Shown: positions 27,332 through 39,464, numbered from the stretch's first letter. The stretch: 40,788 nt of DNA from an uncultured Collinsella sp. (GCA_937896835.1 CALBOJ010000129.1:1-40788), one strand, 5' to 3'. Numbers and translations: made by a program. Notes: a model not told the origin generated them from the sequence alone.

Positions 27332-27363
27332 GCGGAGGGCGGCCCCGAAAGACCGCCCTCCGC
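27332..27363 (-). terminator. Strong hairpin after rnr
   Basis: A perfect 11-bp stem GCGGAGGGCGG/CCGCCCTCCGC with a 10-nt loop lies 25 bp after the rnr stop. The T-tract is poor (ATTTGG), so termination may be partial. Confidence 0.6.
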
Positions 27364-27388
27364 TCTCCCGCCATGAGTCGAGATTTGG

Positions 27389-29524
27389 CTAATGGATAAG
27401 CTTAAAGTCCAAGTGCCCACGCGTGGTATTGACGCGCGAAACCTCGATAATCACGCGCTGGCCCAGTTCATAGCGAGTCCCCGTGTCGGCGCCCGTCAGC
27501 GTAAGCGCATCCTCGTCGAACTCGAACCACTCGTTGCCCAGACTCTTGATCGAAACCAAGCCTTCGACCTGCGTCAGGTCCAAGCGCACAAAGAGGCCCA
27601 TGCTGCTGACCCATGAGACCGTTCCGGCATAGCGCTCGCCCAGGCGATCCTCATAGTACTGGGCAATCTTGATCTTTTTCGTCGCATGGCTAGCGGCATC
27701 TGCCGCGCGCTCGGCATCGCTGCATGCGCGGCAGATCTGCGGCAGAATGCGCGGCAGCGACTCGCGCCCCTTGCCGATCAGCCGCGGTGTACGGACCAGG
27801 GCGTCCTTGCCGCCGAGCTGCTCATAGGCCAACTGCAGTTTGAGCACGCGGTGCACCACCAGATCGGGGTAGCGACGGATGGGACTCGTAAAGTGACAGT
27901 AGCACGGCGCGGCGAGCGCAAAGTGGCCCTCGTTGCGCGGCTTGTACAGTGCGCGCTGCATGCTGCGCAGAAGCAGCGTGTTGACGAGCGGTGCGTTGGC
28001 CGTACCGGCGGCAGCATCAACTGCAGCCTGTAGCTCATCGGGACTCCCCAGGGCGATACCGGCAGCACGGCGATCGTCGATGATGCCCAGCTGCGCCAGC
28101 GCAACGGCGGCACCGTGCAGGCTATCGGGGCTCGGATCCTCATGCACGCGATAGCAGGCCTCGATATCACGGTCTGCCAGCCACTCTGCAACGCACTCGT
28201 TGGCGAGTAGCATGGCTTCCTCGATAAGCGACGTGGCACACGAACGCTCGCGCGCCACAATCTGCACGGGTACTCCGTCCTCATCCAATAGAGCGCGAAT
28301 CTCGGCCGTGTCAAAATCGACTGAGCCGCGGGCACGACGAATACGACGGCGAAGTTCGGCGAGTTCGTTGGCGGCGACAAGGAAATCGCCGAGGTCGACG
28401 TTATAGCCGCGAGCAGTTTCCTCGCACGCAAGACCGCGCTCAAGCGCCTCCTCGCGCGAGGCCTCAGCAGCCGCAACATCCTCAGCGGCGCCTTCCAGCA
28501 CCGAATACTCAACCGCGTCGGCACGCACCAGCAGCGCCTCGGCGCCGTCATAGTCCATACGCACACGCGAGCGAATCACGCTGGGGTACGGATCGTAATG
28601 CCGCACGCGACCCTGCGCATCGAGCTCAATGTCAACGGTAAACGCAAGACGGTCCTCGTCAGGGCGAAGCGAGCATAGGTCACAGGACAGGCGTTCGGGC
28701 AGCATGGGAAGCACGCGATCGGCCAGATACACCGATGTCGTACGATGGCGAGCCTCAAGATCGATATGCCCGTCCCAAGCCACATAGTGAGAAACGTCAG
28801 CGATATGCACACCCAGCTTGTAGCCACCCTCGGGCGTGCGCTCAAGCGAAATGGCATCGTCAAAGTCGCGCGCGTCGACCGGGTCGATCGTGATGACAAA
28901 GCGGTCGCGCAGATCGCGGCGGAGCGGGTCCTTAAGCGCCGCGGACACATCGAGCGAAAGCCCCTCGGCCTCGTCCAGCGCGGCCTCGGGATAGCTATCG
29001 GTATAGCCGTAACGCGCCATCACGTATTGAACGCCCAAATCGGGCGCGTCATCTCCGCCAATGCGGCGTTCGATCGTCACGGTGCCCGATTCCAGGCGCG
29101 TCGGGTAGGTCAAAATGCGCGCGACAACGGCATCACCCGGGTGGACGCCCAGACGATCCGCCGAGGTATCCTCGGGCAGAATGAAGAAGTCGGCCTTCAG
29201 GCGCGAATCGAGCGGCTCGATCACACCGAGCGGACCAGCGGTCTGGTACGTACCCACCACGCTTATGGCTGCGCGCTCAACCACGCCTTCGATCACGGCG
29301 CGCCGCTCACCGTGCGGGCTGTTCTTAATGCTCACGGCTACGGTATCGCCATCCATGATCTCGCGCTTACCGCGGCCCATGACCTTGTAGTCGCCGTTTT
29401 CGGTTACAACGTAGGCGCTATGCTCATGGAGCTGCACGCGCCCGGTCAGGCTCGGACGGCGTTCGCTGCGCACCGGCCCGCGCTTATTGCGAGCTCCACG
29501 CTTATGCTTGTTATTGCGCCCCAT
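27389..29524 (-). CDS. rnr: Ribonuclease R
   Basis: A 711-residue 3'-5' exoribonuclease that degrades structured RNA and acts with SmpB/tmRNA in clearing faulty messages. A basic N-terminus and cold-shock-like domains come first, then the RNB catalytic domain with DPVDARDFDDAI at 214-225 (metal-binding Asp residues), and a C-terminal S1 domain (YAGTVSWVSSMGLFVRLD near 630, ending HLDFKLIH). The length is typical. ATG at 29524 follows TTAGGAGG. smpB is about 4 kb away on the same strand but not in the same operon. Confidence 0.95.
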   Translation of the reverse strand: MGRNNKHKRGARNKRGPVRSERRPSLTGRVQLHEHSAYVVTENGDYKVMGRGKREIMDGDTVAVSIKNSPHGERRAVIEGVVERAAISVVGTYQTAGPLGVIEPLDSRLKADFFILPEDTSADRLGVHPGDAVVARILTYPTRLESGTVTIERRIGGDDAPDLGVQYVMARYGYTDSYPEAALDEAEGLSLDVSAALKDPLRRDLRDRFVITIDPVDARDFDDAISLERTPEGGYKLGVHIADVSHYVAWDGHIDLEARHRTTSVYLADRVLPMLPERLSCDLCSLRPDEDRLAFTVDIELDAQGRVRHYDPYPSVIRSRVRMDYDGAEALLVRADAVEYSVLEGAAEDVAAAEASREEALERGLACEETARGYNVDLGDFLVAANELAELRRRIRRARGSVDFDTAEIRALLDEDGVPVQIVARERSCATSLIEEAMLLANECVAEWLADRDIEACYRVHEDPSPDSLHGAAVALAQLGIIDDRRAAGIALGSPDELQAAVDAAAGTANAPLVNTLLLRSMQRALYKPRNEGHFALAAPCYCHFTSPIRRYPDLVVHRVLKLQLAYEQLGGKDALVRTPRLIGKGRESLPRILPQICRACSDAERAADAASHATKKIKIAQYYEDRLGERYAGTVSWVSSMGLFVRLDLTQVEGLVSIKSLGNEWFEFDEDALTLTGADTGTRYELGQRVIIEVSRVNTTRGHLDFKLIH

Positions 29525-29601
29525 GGCGCCTCCTAACTATCGATTGCGAACTCCAAAGAGTCTACCCAAATGATCCGTTTTCCTGCCGTCCCCTAGGGAT
29601 C

Positions 29602-29634
29602 AAAAAACGGGCCGCCCCGCAAGAGACGACCCGT
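29602..29634 (-). terminator. Terminator of the ftsE-ftsX operon
   Basis: ACGGGTCGTC pairs with the GGCGGCCCGT region (with GU pairs) and is followed by TTTTTT on the minus strand, 25 bp after ftsX. Confidence 0.8.
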
Positions 29635-29659
29635 TGGAAGGGATGAATTCCAGGCATGC

Positions 29660-30580
29660 CTACACGCGCAGGTAGCGGCGCATGGCGATGGCAGAACCAA
29701 AGAGACCGATAATCACGCCGACCAGAATCAGCGCAGCATAGGTCACCAGGTAGTACTGCATCGGCAGGGCAAACGACATCCAGCCGATGCTCTCCTGCAA
29801 ACGCGGAATCATCAGATTGCGCAGCAGCTCCAGAACGCCGATGGAAAGCAGCGAGCCCAAAATGGCCTGCAGTACGCCCTCGGTGATAAACGGGCCGCGA
29901 ATGAAGCCGTTGCTGGCGCCGACCAGACGCATAATCGCAATCTCACGACGACGCGCCGTGATGGACAGGCGAATCGTGTTGTTGATGAAGATGAATGCGA
30001 TAAAGGTCAAAAGGCCAACGAGCACCACGGCGGCGATGCGGATGTAGTTGGTCACCTGGAACAGGCGGCTCACTTCCTCCTGGCCGTACAGCACGCTCGC
30101 GTTGACGTCGCCGTCATCCGCGATCTTCTGGAAGTCGGCGTTCTTCTTGAGCTTCTGGGCCGTGCTCTCGACCTTGGACGGATCGTCCATCTCAATTGCA
30201 AACGAAGCCGGCAGCGGGTTCTGGCCATCGAGCGCGCTCATGGTGGCGTCGGCGTTGCCCGACATCTTGCTCGTATACTCGGCCAGCGCGTCGTCCTTGT
30301 CCTTGTACGTCACGGACTTGACGTTGCTCCACGTCTTGAGCTCAGCCTCAAAGGCCTGAACATCTGCCTGGTCGGCGTCATCGCTAATAAAGGCGTTGAT
30401 GACGACCTGATCCTCGACGGTGCCGATCACGGAGTTCAGCATCGCGGAGCCCATGATGAACAGGCCGATGATAAACAGCGAAAGGAAGATCGTGATGACG
30501 GCGCCGAGCGAGGTAGTCCAGTTACGGAAGAAGTGACTGATTGCCTCTTTGAAGGAGTAGCCCACGTTAGTTGGTGCCAT
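29660..30580 (-). CDS. ftsX: Cell division protein FtsX
   Basis: A 306-residue membrane protein of the FtsEX complex, which controls peptidoglycan hydrolases during division. It has an N-terminal membrane segment (ITIFLSLFIIGLFIMGSAML near 25-45), an extracellular domain (about 50-180) that contacts hydrolases or adaptors, and three C-terminal membrane segments, including ITARRREIAIMRLVGAS in the cytoplasmic loop. ATG at 30580 overlaps the 3' end of ftsE by 14 bp, so the two are translationally coupled. Confidence 0.95.
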   Translation of the reverse strand: MAPTNVGYSFKEAISHFFRNWTTSLGAVITIFLSLFIIGLFIMGSAMLNSVIGTVEDQVVINAFISDDADQADVQAFEAELKTWSNVKSVTYKDKDDALAEYTSKMSGNADATMSALDGQNPLPASFAIEMDDPSKVESTAQKLKKNADFQKIADDGDVNASVLYGQEEVSRLFQVTNYIRIAAVVLVGLLTFIAFIFINNTIRLSITARRREIAIMRLVGASNGFIRGPFITEGVLQAILGSLLSIGVLELLRNLMIPRLQESIGWMSFALPMQYYLVTYAALILVGVIIGLFGSAIAMRRYLRV

Positions 30581-31787
30581 AGTTGCCGTAACCTCCCCTC
30601 TCCTGGTCGCGGATAACGTGGCCGCCCTCGAGGGCGATCACGCGACGGTGCATGCTATCGACCATCTCGCGGTCGTGCGTGGCGACGATCACGGTGGTGC
30701 CGGTGCGGTTAATACGCTCGAGCAGCTTCATGATGCCCAGCGAGATCGCCGGGTCGAGGTTACCCGTGGGCTCGTCGCAGATCAGCAGCGGCGGACGGTT
30801 GACCATAGCGCGGGCGACGGCGACGCGCTGCTGCTCGCCACCGGAAAGCTGGTCGGGCAGCGAGTCCATCTGATCGGCCAGACCGACCAGACGCAGCACC
30901 TCCGGCACCTGGCTGCGAATGACGCCCTTGGGCTTGCCGATGCACTGCAGAGCAAACGCCACGTTTTCGTAGGCGGTTTTTTGCGGCAGGAGCTTAAAGT
31001 CCTGGAACACGGCGCCAATCTGGCGGCGCAGGAACGGAACCTTGCGGTTCTTGATCTTCATGAGGTCCTGACCGGCAACCAGGATGCGACCGCTCGTCGG
31101 CTTGACGTCGCGGTTGAGCGTCGACAGCAGCGTGGTCTTACCCGAGCCGGAGTGACCGACCAGGAAGACGAACTCGCCCGGATAGATCTCGATGTTGATG
31201 TCGTCGAGTGCAGGCTTGTTGGGCTGTGCCGGATAGATCTTGGTGACATGCTCCATAAGGATGACGGGCTCGACACCGGCCTGCTTGGCCATCTTCTTGC
31301 GGCTGGCCTGCGGATCGATGGGCGCAAACACCGACGTAAAATCGGGGTTGTTGAGCGCGTTATCGAGGCTTGCGACCTCGGCCGCCTGATCGCTCTCGAC
31401 CACCGGGGCAGCAGGCTGCGTGGGGTCGGGAATAGCGGCAAAGAGACCGGACTGCGCAGGCTGAGGAGCCGGTGTCGCAGGGGCCATGGGGTCGGGAATG
31501 CCGGCCATGGTAGGCTGCGGCGTGGCAGCGCCAGCCTGAGGCTGCTCCACGCGAGCGGTCACGGCCTGAACGGGCTCAAAACCCGCCGTGCCGGAAAGCG
31601 CGACATCGCTGGTGGGATTGTAGGCAAAGGGATCGGATGCCGGCTGTGCCTGATCTGCCGGCTGAGCGGGGGCCTGAGCAACAAGCTGGCCCTCTGAATC
31701 CGGAGTGGCGAAACGACTGCCCTGGACGCCTGTCTGCGTCTTGGGGGCATCATCGCCCGCACCGGAGGTACGGAAGTGGTTACCCAC
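30567..31787 (-). CDS. ftsE: Cell division ATP-binding protein FtsE with a long N-terminal extension
   Basis: A 406-residue protein. The ABC ATPase domain occupies the last 232 residues: Walker A GHSGSGKTT (211-219), the Q-loop in VFQDFKLLP, the signature LSGGEQQR, Walker B LLICDEPTGNLD and the H-loop in VATHDRE. It powers FtsX. The first 172 residues are a Pro/Ala/Gln-rich, probably disordered extension not seen in ordinary FtsE (about 230 residues), with repeated IPDP..AP units. The start is GTG at 31787, supported by AAGGAG 6 nt upstream; no internal start has a comparable site, so the extension appears to be translated. Confidence 0.94.
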   Translation of the reverse strand: MGNHFRTSGAGDDAPKTQTGVQGSRFATPDSEGQLVAQAPAQPADQAQPASDPFAYNPTSDVALSGTAGFEPVQAVTARVEQPQAGAATPQPTMAGIPDPMAPATPAPQPAQSGLFAAIPDPTQPAAPVVESDQAAEVASLDNALNNPDFTSVFAPIDPQASRKKMAKQAGVEPVILMEHVTKIYPAQPNKPALDDINIEIYPGEFVFLVGHSGSGKTTLLSTLNRDVKPTSGRILVAGQDLMKIKNRKVPFLRRQIGAVFQDFKLLPQKTAYENVAFALQCIGKPKGVIRSQVPEVLRLVGLADQMDSLPDQLSGGEQQRVAVARAMVNRPPLLICDEPTGNLDPAISLGIMKLLERINRTGTTVIVATHDREMVDSMHRRVIALEGGHVIRDQERGGYGNYGTN

Positions 31788-31890
31788 TGGTGCTCCTTAT
31801 CGTCGTGCGTTTAAACTACATGAGCGCTTTGTATTTTAGCAGCATTAGCTTTGCTGCACATAAGAAGCATGGCGGGGTTTGGGTCTCACC

Positions 31891-32018
31891 GGCCGGGCGC
31901 AGGGTTACCTCCCAAATCGTCCTCGCGCATGGCCGGCATTTGTCCTGCTCCTGCGGAGCTGCGGACAAACGCCGGCCTGCGCTGCGGAAAGATTTGGGAG
32001 GTAACCCTGCGCCCGGCC
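31891..32018. repeat. 128-bp palindromic element
   Basis: The outer arms are perfectly complementary over 28 bp (GGCCGGGCGCAGGGTTACC, then TCCCAAATC). The inner arms continue with GGCCGG/CCGGCC and TTTGTCC/GGACAAA blocks, and the tip is a GCTCC/GGAGC hairpin. Almost the whole element would fold on itself as DNA or RNA. No coding sequence, no T-tract, and no clear target duplication at the edges. Confidence 0.85.
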
Positions 32019-32157
32019 TGCGGCTACTATGGGGCCGACGCACCAACTTGAGATGCTGCGCATACAAAATTGGAAGGGTCTGAATTGCACTTTGCTGGGA
32101 TGGGCTCGTTTCCCCATGGGAACTTTGCTTGGCAGGACTCTAATTTAAATTCAGCAT

Positions 32158-32190
32158 AAACAGGGGCGCCCTCTTTGAGGACGCCCCTGT
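32158..32190 (-). terminator. Terminator of the transketolase operon
   Basis: ACAGGGGCG plus TCC pairs with GGGCGCCCCTGT across a short loop, about 48 bp after the stop codon. The following T run is short (TTTAT). Confidence 0.65.
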
Positions 32191-32237
32191 TCTGGCTTGT
32201 TTGCGGTTGTCGACGCGATACTTTGCCTCGTCTTGCC

Positions 32238-33179
32238 TTATGCCAAGAACTCCTTGGTGGTCGCCACGATGTTGGCGGCGTCCAGGCCGTACTTGTGCAG
32301 GAGCTCGGCACCCGGGCCGGACTCGCCGAAGGTGTCGTTGACGCCAATCTTCTTGAGCGGCGTCGGGCACTGCTCACACAGAACGTCGGCAACGGCGCTG
32401 CCCAGGCCACCGATCACGGAGTGCTCCTCGACGGTCACGACGTGACCGGTCTTGGTGGCGCTCTTGACGATCAGGTCGGCGTCGATGGGCTTGATGGTGT
32501 GCATGTTGATGACCTCGGCATCGATGCCCTCGGCAGCGAGCTGCTCGGCGGCCTCGAGGGCCTCGCCGACCATTAGGCCGCAGGCGATGATGGTGACGTC
32601 GGTGCCCTCGCGCATGACGATGCCCTTGCCTACCTCGAACTTGTAGGTCTCGGGGTCGTTGATGACCGGCGAGGCCAGACGGGCAAAGCGCATGTACACG
32701 GGGCCGTCGCACTCGTAGGCGGCGCACGTCACGGCACGAGCCTCCACGTCGTCGGCGGGAACGATAACGGTCATGCCGGGGATGACGCGCATGAGGGCGA
32801 TATCCTCGCAGCACTGGTGCGTGGCGCCGTCCTCGCCCACCGAGATACCGGCGTGCGTGGCACCGATCTTAACGTTAAGGTGCGGATAGCCGATGGAGTT
32901 GCGGACCTGCTCAAAGGCGCGGCCAGCGGCAAACATGGCAAAGGTGCTCGCAAAAGCAACGCGGCCGGTGGTCGCGATACCGGCGGCAACACCCATCAGA
33001 TTGCTCTCGGCAATGCCCACATCGAAGAAGCGGTCGGGGCAGGCTGCCTTAAACTTGCCGGTCTGCGTGGCGGCGGCCAGGTCGGCATCGAGGACCACAA
33101 AGTCATCGTGCTCGTTGGCGAGCTCGACGAGGGCCTCACCGTAGCTTACGCGCGTGGCGATTTTCTTGACGTCTGCCAT
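32238..33179 (-). CDS. Transketolase, C-terminal subunit
   Basis: A 313-residue protein corresponding to the pyrimidine-binding and C-terminal domains of transketolase. It has YGEALVELA, LDADLAAAT, FFDVGIAESNLMGVAAGIA (with the Glu that activates thiamine diphosphate), GATHAGISVGEDGATHQ and VVTVEEHSVIGGLGSAV. With its partner it transfers two-carbon units in the pentose phosphate pathway. ATG at 33179 follows the partner's stop codon by one base; its ribosome binding site GGAGAGGAG lies inside the partner gene. Split transketolases are common in anaerobes and archaea. Confidence 0.93.
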   Translation of the reverse strand: MADVKKIATRVSYGEALVELANEHDDFVVLDADLAAATQTGKFKAACPDRFFDVGIAESNLMGVAAGIATTGRVAFASTFAMFAAGRAFEQVRNSIGYPHLNVKIGATHAGISVGEDGATHQCCEDIALMRVIPGMTVIVPADDVEARAVTCAAYECDGPVYMRFARLASPVINDPETYKFEVGKGIVMREGTDVTIIACGLMVGEALEAAEQLAAEGIDAEVINMHTIKPIDADLIVKSATKTGHVVTVEEHSVIGGLGSAVADVLCEQCPTPLKKIGVNDTFGESGPGAELLHKYGLDAANIVATTKEFLA

Positions 33180-33180
33180 C

Positions 33181-34011
33181 CTAGAGCTCCTCTCCGGCGG
33201 CCGTGAGCTCTGCCATGGCCTGCTCAAACTGTTCATCGTTGGGGGCCTTGCCGTGCCAACCCACCTGGTTCTCCATAAAGGAAACGCCCTTGCCCTTGGT
33301 GGTCTCGGCGATGATGGCGGTCGGCTGACCCTTGGTGGCGCGGGCCTCGGCAAAGGCGGCGCGGATCTGATCGAAATCGTTGCCGTCGGCGAGCTCCACC
33401 ACGTGGAACTTGAAGGCGCGGAACTTGTCGGCGAGCGGCATGGGGTCGTTGACCTCCTCGACGGGGCCGTCGATCTGCAGGCCGTTGTGGTCGACGATCA
33501 CGCAGAGGTTGTCAAGCTGCTGGTTGCCGGCAAACATGGCGGCCTCCCAAACCTGGCCCTCCTCGCTCTCGCCGTCGCCCAGCAGGGCGTAGGTGCGATA
33601 GTCGTCGCCCCAGTACTTGGCGGCAACGGCCATGCCCACGGCGGCGGAGATGCCCTGGCCGAGCGAACCGGTGGACATATCGACGCCCGGGGTGTCGTTC
33701 ATGTTGGGGTGACCCTGCAGGTGGCTGCCGATGTGGCGCAGCGTCTCGAGATCCTCCTTGGGGAAGAATCCGCGCTCGGCGAGCACAGCGTACAGACCAG
33801 GCGCGCAATGACCCTTGGAAAGCACGAAGCGATCGCGGTCGGCCTTGCGGGGGTCGGCCGGGTCGACGTTCATTTCCTCAAAGTACAGATAGGTCATGAT
33901 GTCGGCAGCGCCGAGCGAACCGCCCGGATGGCCGGACTTGGCAGCGTGCACGCCGGTGACGATGCCCTTCCTTACCTCGTTGGCAACCTTTTTGAGCTCT
34001 TCGTCGCTCAT
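33181..34011 (-). CDS. Transketolase, N-terminal subunit
   Basis: A 276-residue protein equal to the thiamine-diphosphate-binding half of transketolase. It shows KSGHPGGSLGAADIMTYLYF near 25, LSKGHCAPGLYAVL near 64, GSLGQGISAAVGMA near 115 and the diphosphate motif GDGESEEGQVWEAAMFAG ending in DNLCVIVDHN. It must pair with the C-terminal subunit encoded one base downstream to form an active enzyme. ATG at 34011 follows AAGGAAGG. Confidence 0.94.
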   Translation of the reverse strand: MSDEELKKVANEVRKGIVTGVHAAKSGHPGGSLGAADIMTYLYFEEMNVDPADPRKADRDRFVLSKGHCAPGLYAVLAERGFFPKEDLETLRHIGSHLQGHPNMNDTPGVDMSTGSLGQGISAAVGMAVAAKYWGDDYRTYALLGDGESEEGQVWEAAMFAGNQQLDNLCVIVDHNGLQIDGPVEEVNDPMPLADKFRAFKFHVVELADGNDFDQIRAAFAEARATKGQPTAIIAETTKGKGVSFMENQVGWHGKAPNDEQFEQAMAELTAAGEEL

Positions 34012-34219
34012 TGTGCCTTCCTTTCATCCTCTTAAGACAAGATGCGCACGGCACGGAAAGGTAGTCCCAACACAGCCGCGATGCACGTACGTCATTCATT
34101 ATGCTGGAAACTGGAAGCTTTACCAGAGTATTTATCATTATTTGAACAATTGAGCAGGCAGAACCGCTGATGAAACGGTTTATCAATGTGAACGTCTTTT
34201 GGATGGAACGCAGTCGGCC

Positions 34220-35110
34220 CTACGCGTTAATGTCCTTGAATCCCTCACCGAAGGTTTCCGTAACGTCGGCGACCGTCACAATGGCGTGAGGATCGCGCTC
34301 GCGCACGATCGTTTTGAGGGTGTTGAGCTCGCGGCGGCTCACAATGACCATGATCACCGGCTTCTCGGCACCCGAGTACATGCCGGTCGCCCTAAACTTG
34401 GTGCAGCCGCGGCCCAGGCCATACATGATGTCGGCCGCGATATCGGGAAACTTGTCCGAGATGATGAGCACCATACGGCGCCTGTTGCCACCGTCGACCA
34501 CGGCATCGATCACGTAGCCGCTAATGACCATCGAAAGGCCCGCATACAGCGCGTTTTCGACCGAAAAGACCGGGGCCGACAGCGCGCACACGGCAACATC
34601 GATCGCCATGACGGTCGAGCCAACCGGCAGCGATGTGTTGCGCGAGATGATCTGGCCGATCGTGTCAGAGCCGCCAGTGTTGGCACCGGCGCGCAACACC
34701 ATGCCATACCCGATGCCCGTGATAATGCCGCCCCACATAGCGGGCAGCATCAGGTCGGCATGTGCCAGCGGCGCCACAAACGGAGCGAACAGGTCGGTGA
34801 AAAAACCCAGCAGCACAAAACCGGTCGCCGTCTGCACCACGTAGAACATGCCACCCTCGCGCATAACAACCAGCAGCAGCAAGGCATTCATCACGATGGT
34901 CTGGATACCGACGGGAAGCGATATGCCATGCGAGGCGCCGACCGCCTGAATAATGGTGGCAAGGCCTGTGACGCCGCCGGCGGCAAGGCCGTTGGGGATC
35001 AAAAACAAGTCTGTCGCGATAGCTGCCAGGGCGCAGCCAAACATAATCTTGGGCAAGTCATGAAAGAAGTTCATCGAAAGAATGCGCTTGATGTCCAGAC
35101 GATATGCCAT
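34220..35110 (-). CDS. YitT-family membrane protein (DUF161/DUF2179)
   Basis: A 296-residue protein with five or six hydrophobic segments in the first 210 residues (for example IMFGCALAAIATDLFLIPNGLAAGGVTG near 22) and the motif AGANTGGSDTIGQIISR near 144. The last 75 residues form the cytoplasmic DUF2179 domain (VIMVIVSRRELNTLKTIVRERDPHAIVTV). Family members are widespread; transport or sensing has been proposed but no role is established. ATG at 35110 follows GGGAGG at 5 nt. It lies between the transketolase and prfB units and probably has its own transcript, since a terminator precedes it. Confidence 0.88.
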   Translation of the reverse strand: MAYRLDIKRILSMNFFHDLPKIMFGCALAAIATDLFLIPNGLAAGGVTGLATIIQAVGASHGISLPVGIQTIVMNALLLLVVMREGGMFYVVQTATGFVLLGFFTDLFAPFVAPLAHADLMLPAMWGGIITGIGYGMVLRAGANTGGSDTIGQIISRNTSLPVGSTVMAIDVAVCALSAPVFSVENALYAGLSMVISGYVIDAVVDGGNRRRMVLIISDKFPDIAADIMYGLGRGCTKFRATGMYSGAEKPVIMVIVSRRELNTLKTIVRERDPHAIVTVADVTETFGEGFKDINA

Positions 35111-35122
35111 GCTGCCTCCCTC

Positions 35123-35151
35123 AAAAAAGCGCACCCAAACGAGTGCGCTTT
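35123..35151 (-). terminator. Terminator of the secA-prfB operon
   Basis: AAAGCGCAC/GTGCGCTTT forms a 9-bp stem with a 7-nt loop, followed on the minus strand by TTTT, about 90 bp after the prfB stop. Confidence 0.75.
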
Positions 35152-35240
35152 GAACTTCTTGCTGTATTCGATTCTACCGATTCACCGGGCAAATACCACC
35201 CCTGCGCAGTGTTTGCATCGACCCGGAGCCAATCATGTGC

Positions 35241-36388
35241 CTAGGCAGACGATGCTTCCGCATCGGCGTTGCCGGTTGCCCAACGATGGTAGCCGATCAC
35301 AAACGGATCCAGATCGCCATCGTCGAGAACGGCCTCGACGTTGCTGGTCTCCACGCCCGTGCGCAGGTCCTTGACCATCTGATACGGGTAGAGCACGTAG
35401 CTGCGAATCTGGTTGCCAAAACCGATCGTGGTCTTGGGCCCGCGAATCTCATCCAGGGCCTCGGCGCGCTTCTCGAGCTCGATCTCGTACAGACGGGCCT
35501 TGAGAATCTGCATGCACGCGGCCTTGTTTTGAATCTGGCTGCGCTCGTTTTGGCAAGTGACAACGATGCCGCTGGGAAAATGCGTCACGCGTACGGCAGA
35601 GTCGGTGGTGTTGACGCCCTGGCCGCCCGGACCGCTCGCGTGATACACGTCCACGCGGATATCGTCGGGACTGATCTCGATGTCGATATCGTCAGGCAAC
35701 ACGGGAATGACCTCGACGCCGGCAAACGTGGTCTGGCGGCGCTTCTTATCATCGGTGGGGCTGATGCGTACCAGGCGGTGAACGCCGGCCTCGGCGCGCA
35801 GCATGCCAAACGCGTCCTTGCCCTCGACGGTAAAGGTCGCACGGTCGATGCCGATGACCTCAGCCGCGGGGCAGTCGTTAATGGTGACCTTCCAGCCGCG
35901 ACGCTGGCAGTACTTCATGTACATCTTAAAGAGCATGAAGGTCCAGTCCTGTGCCTCCAGGCCACCCTGTCCGGGCTTGATGGTCACAATCGCGTCGCCG
36001 TGATCGAACTCACCGGTAAACCAGCTCGAAAGCTCGAGCTCGTCGATAGCGCGGGCCAGGCGTTCTGCCGTAGCGGCAGCCTCCTCGCGCAATGCGGCGG
36101 CATCGGGGTCGTCGCCCATCTCCTCGGCAAGCTCCAGCGCCGCGCGGGCGTCAGATAGCTCGCCGCGCGCGGTATCCACGGCAGCGATATCTTCCTTGGC
36201 GCGAGCGATCTCCTCCATGGTGGCGCGAGCGGCGTCGGCGTCATCCCAAAAGCCGGGGGCCACGCTTTTTGCCTCGAGCTCGGTCACGCGCGTGCGCTTC
36301 TCGTCCAAATGAAGATACGACTCGACCTCGCCGAGCCGGTCCGCAAACGCGTCCAGCTCGGCGGGCGTTACCTCTAAAGCCTCGGCCA

Positions 36389-36389
<1 letters not shown>
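35241..36389 (-). CDS. prfB: Peptide chain release factor 2
   Basis: A 382-residue class I release factor. GGQ (255-257, in SGPGGQGVNTTDS) triggers peptide release. The codon-recognition tripeptide sits 45 residues before GGQ, as in E. coli RF2, but reads SPT (210-212, RISPTDDKKRRQTTF) instead of SPF. The reading frame is continuous: where many prfB genes have a UGA and +1 frameshift (TAT CTT TGA C), this one reads TAT CTT CAT TTG GAC, so no autoregulatory shift is possible. ATG at 36389 shares its A with the secA stop (TAATG), with AGGAA 6 nt upstream, indicating coupling to secA. Confidence 0.95.
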
Positions 36390-39196
<2,807 letters not shown>

Positions 39197-39331
39197 GTGG
39201 TTTTCCTTTTTGGCCATCGCCCACGCCATGCAGCCTCGGGCGAGTTAAACACAGATAAATGTACTTTAGCCAAACAGGACGCGGCCTATACGGTCGACCT
39301 CGACCGCCACGTAATAACTACGACCCGACCG

Positions 39332-39366
39332 ACCTGCCAAAAAGGGACTGGTTTATTTTGGCAGGT
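39332..39366. repeat. ACCTGCCAAAA hairpin repeat
   Basis: ACCTGCCAAAA (39332-39342) and TTTTGGCAGGT (39356-39366) pair perfectly around a 13-nt loop, AGGGACTGGTTTA. This is the second copy of the hairpin at 27231-27269. Confidence 0.85.
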
Positions 39367-39397
39367 TTTATCTGGGAAAACGCCGTCACTCTGCCAT

Positions 39398-39464
39398 TTG
39401 GTGCAAACCAACCTGTCCCCTTCGCACCAATCTGGTGCAATGGGGACGAGCTAGCTTGCACCAA
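39398..39464. repeat. Nested palindrome with TTGGTGCAA ends
   Basis: Three nested pairs: TTGGTGCAA/TTGCACCAA outside, TCCCC/GGGGA in the middle and GCACCA/TGGTGC inside. It shares CCTGTCCCC and GCACCA with the palindrome at 8343-8399. Confidence 0.7.

Larger units (their letters stand above)
31788..32237. other. Intergenic region ftsE / transketolase
   Basis: No gene is supported. The region holds a small GCAGCA/TGCTGC dyad upstream of ftsE (31839-31857), the 128-bp palindrome at 31891-32018 and the transketolase terminator at 32158-32190. Confidence 0.6.
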
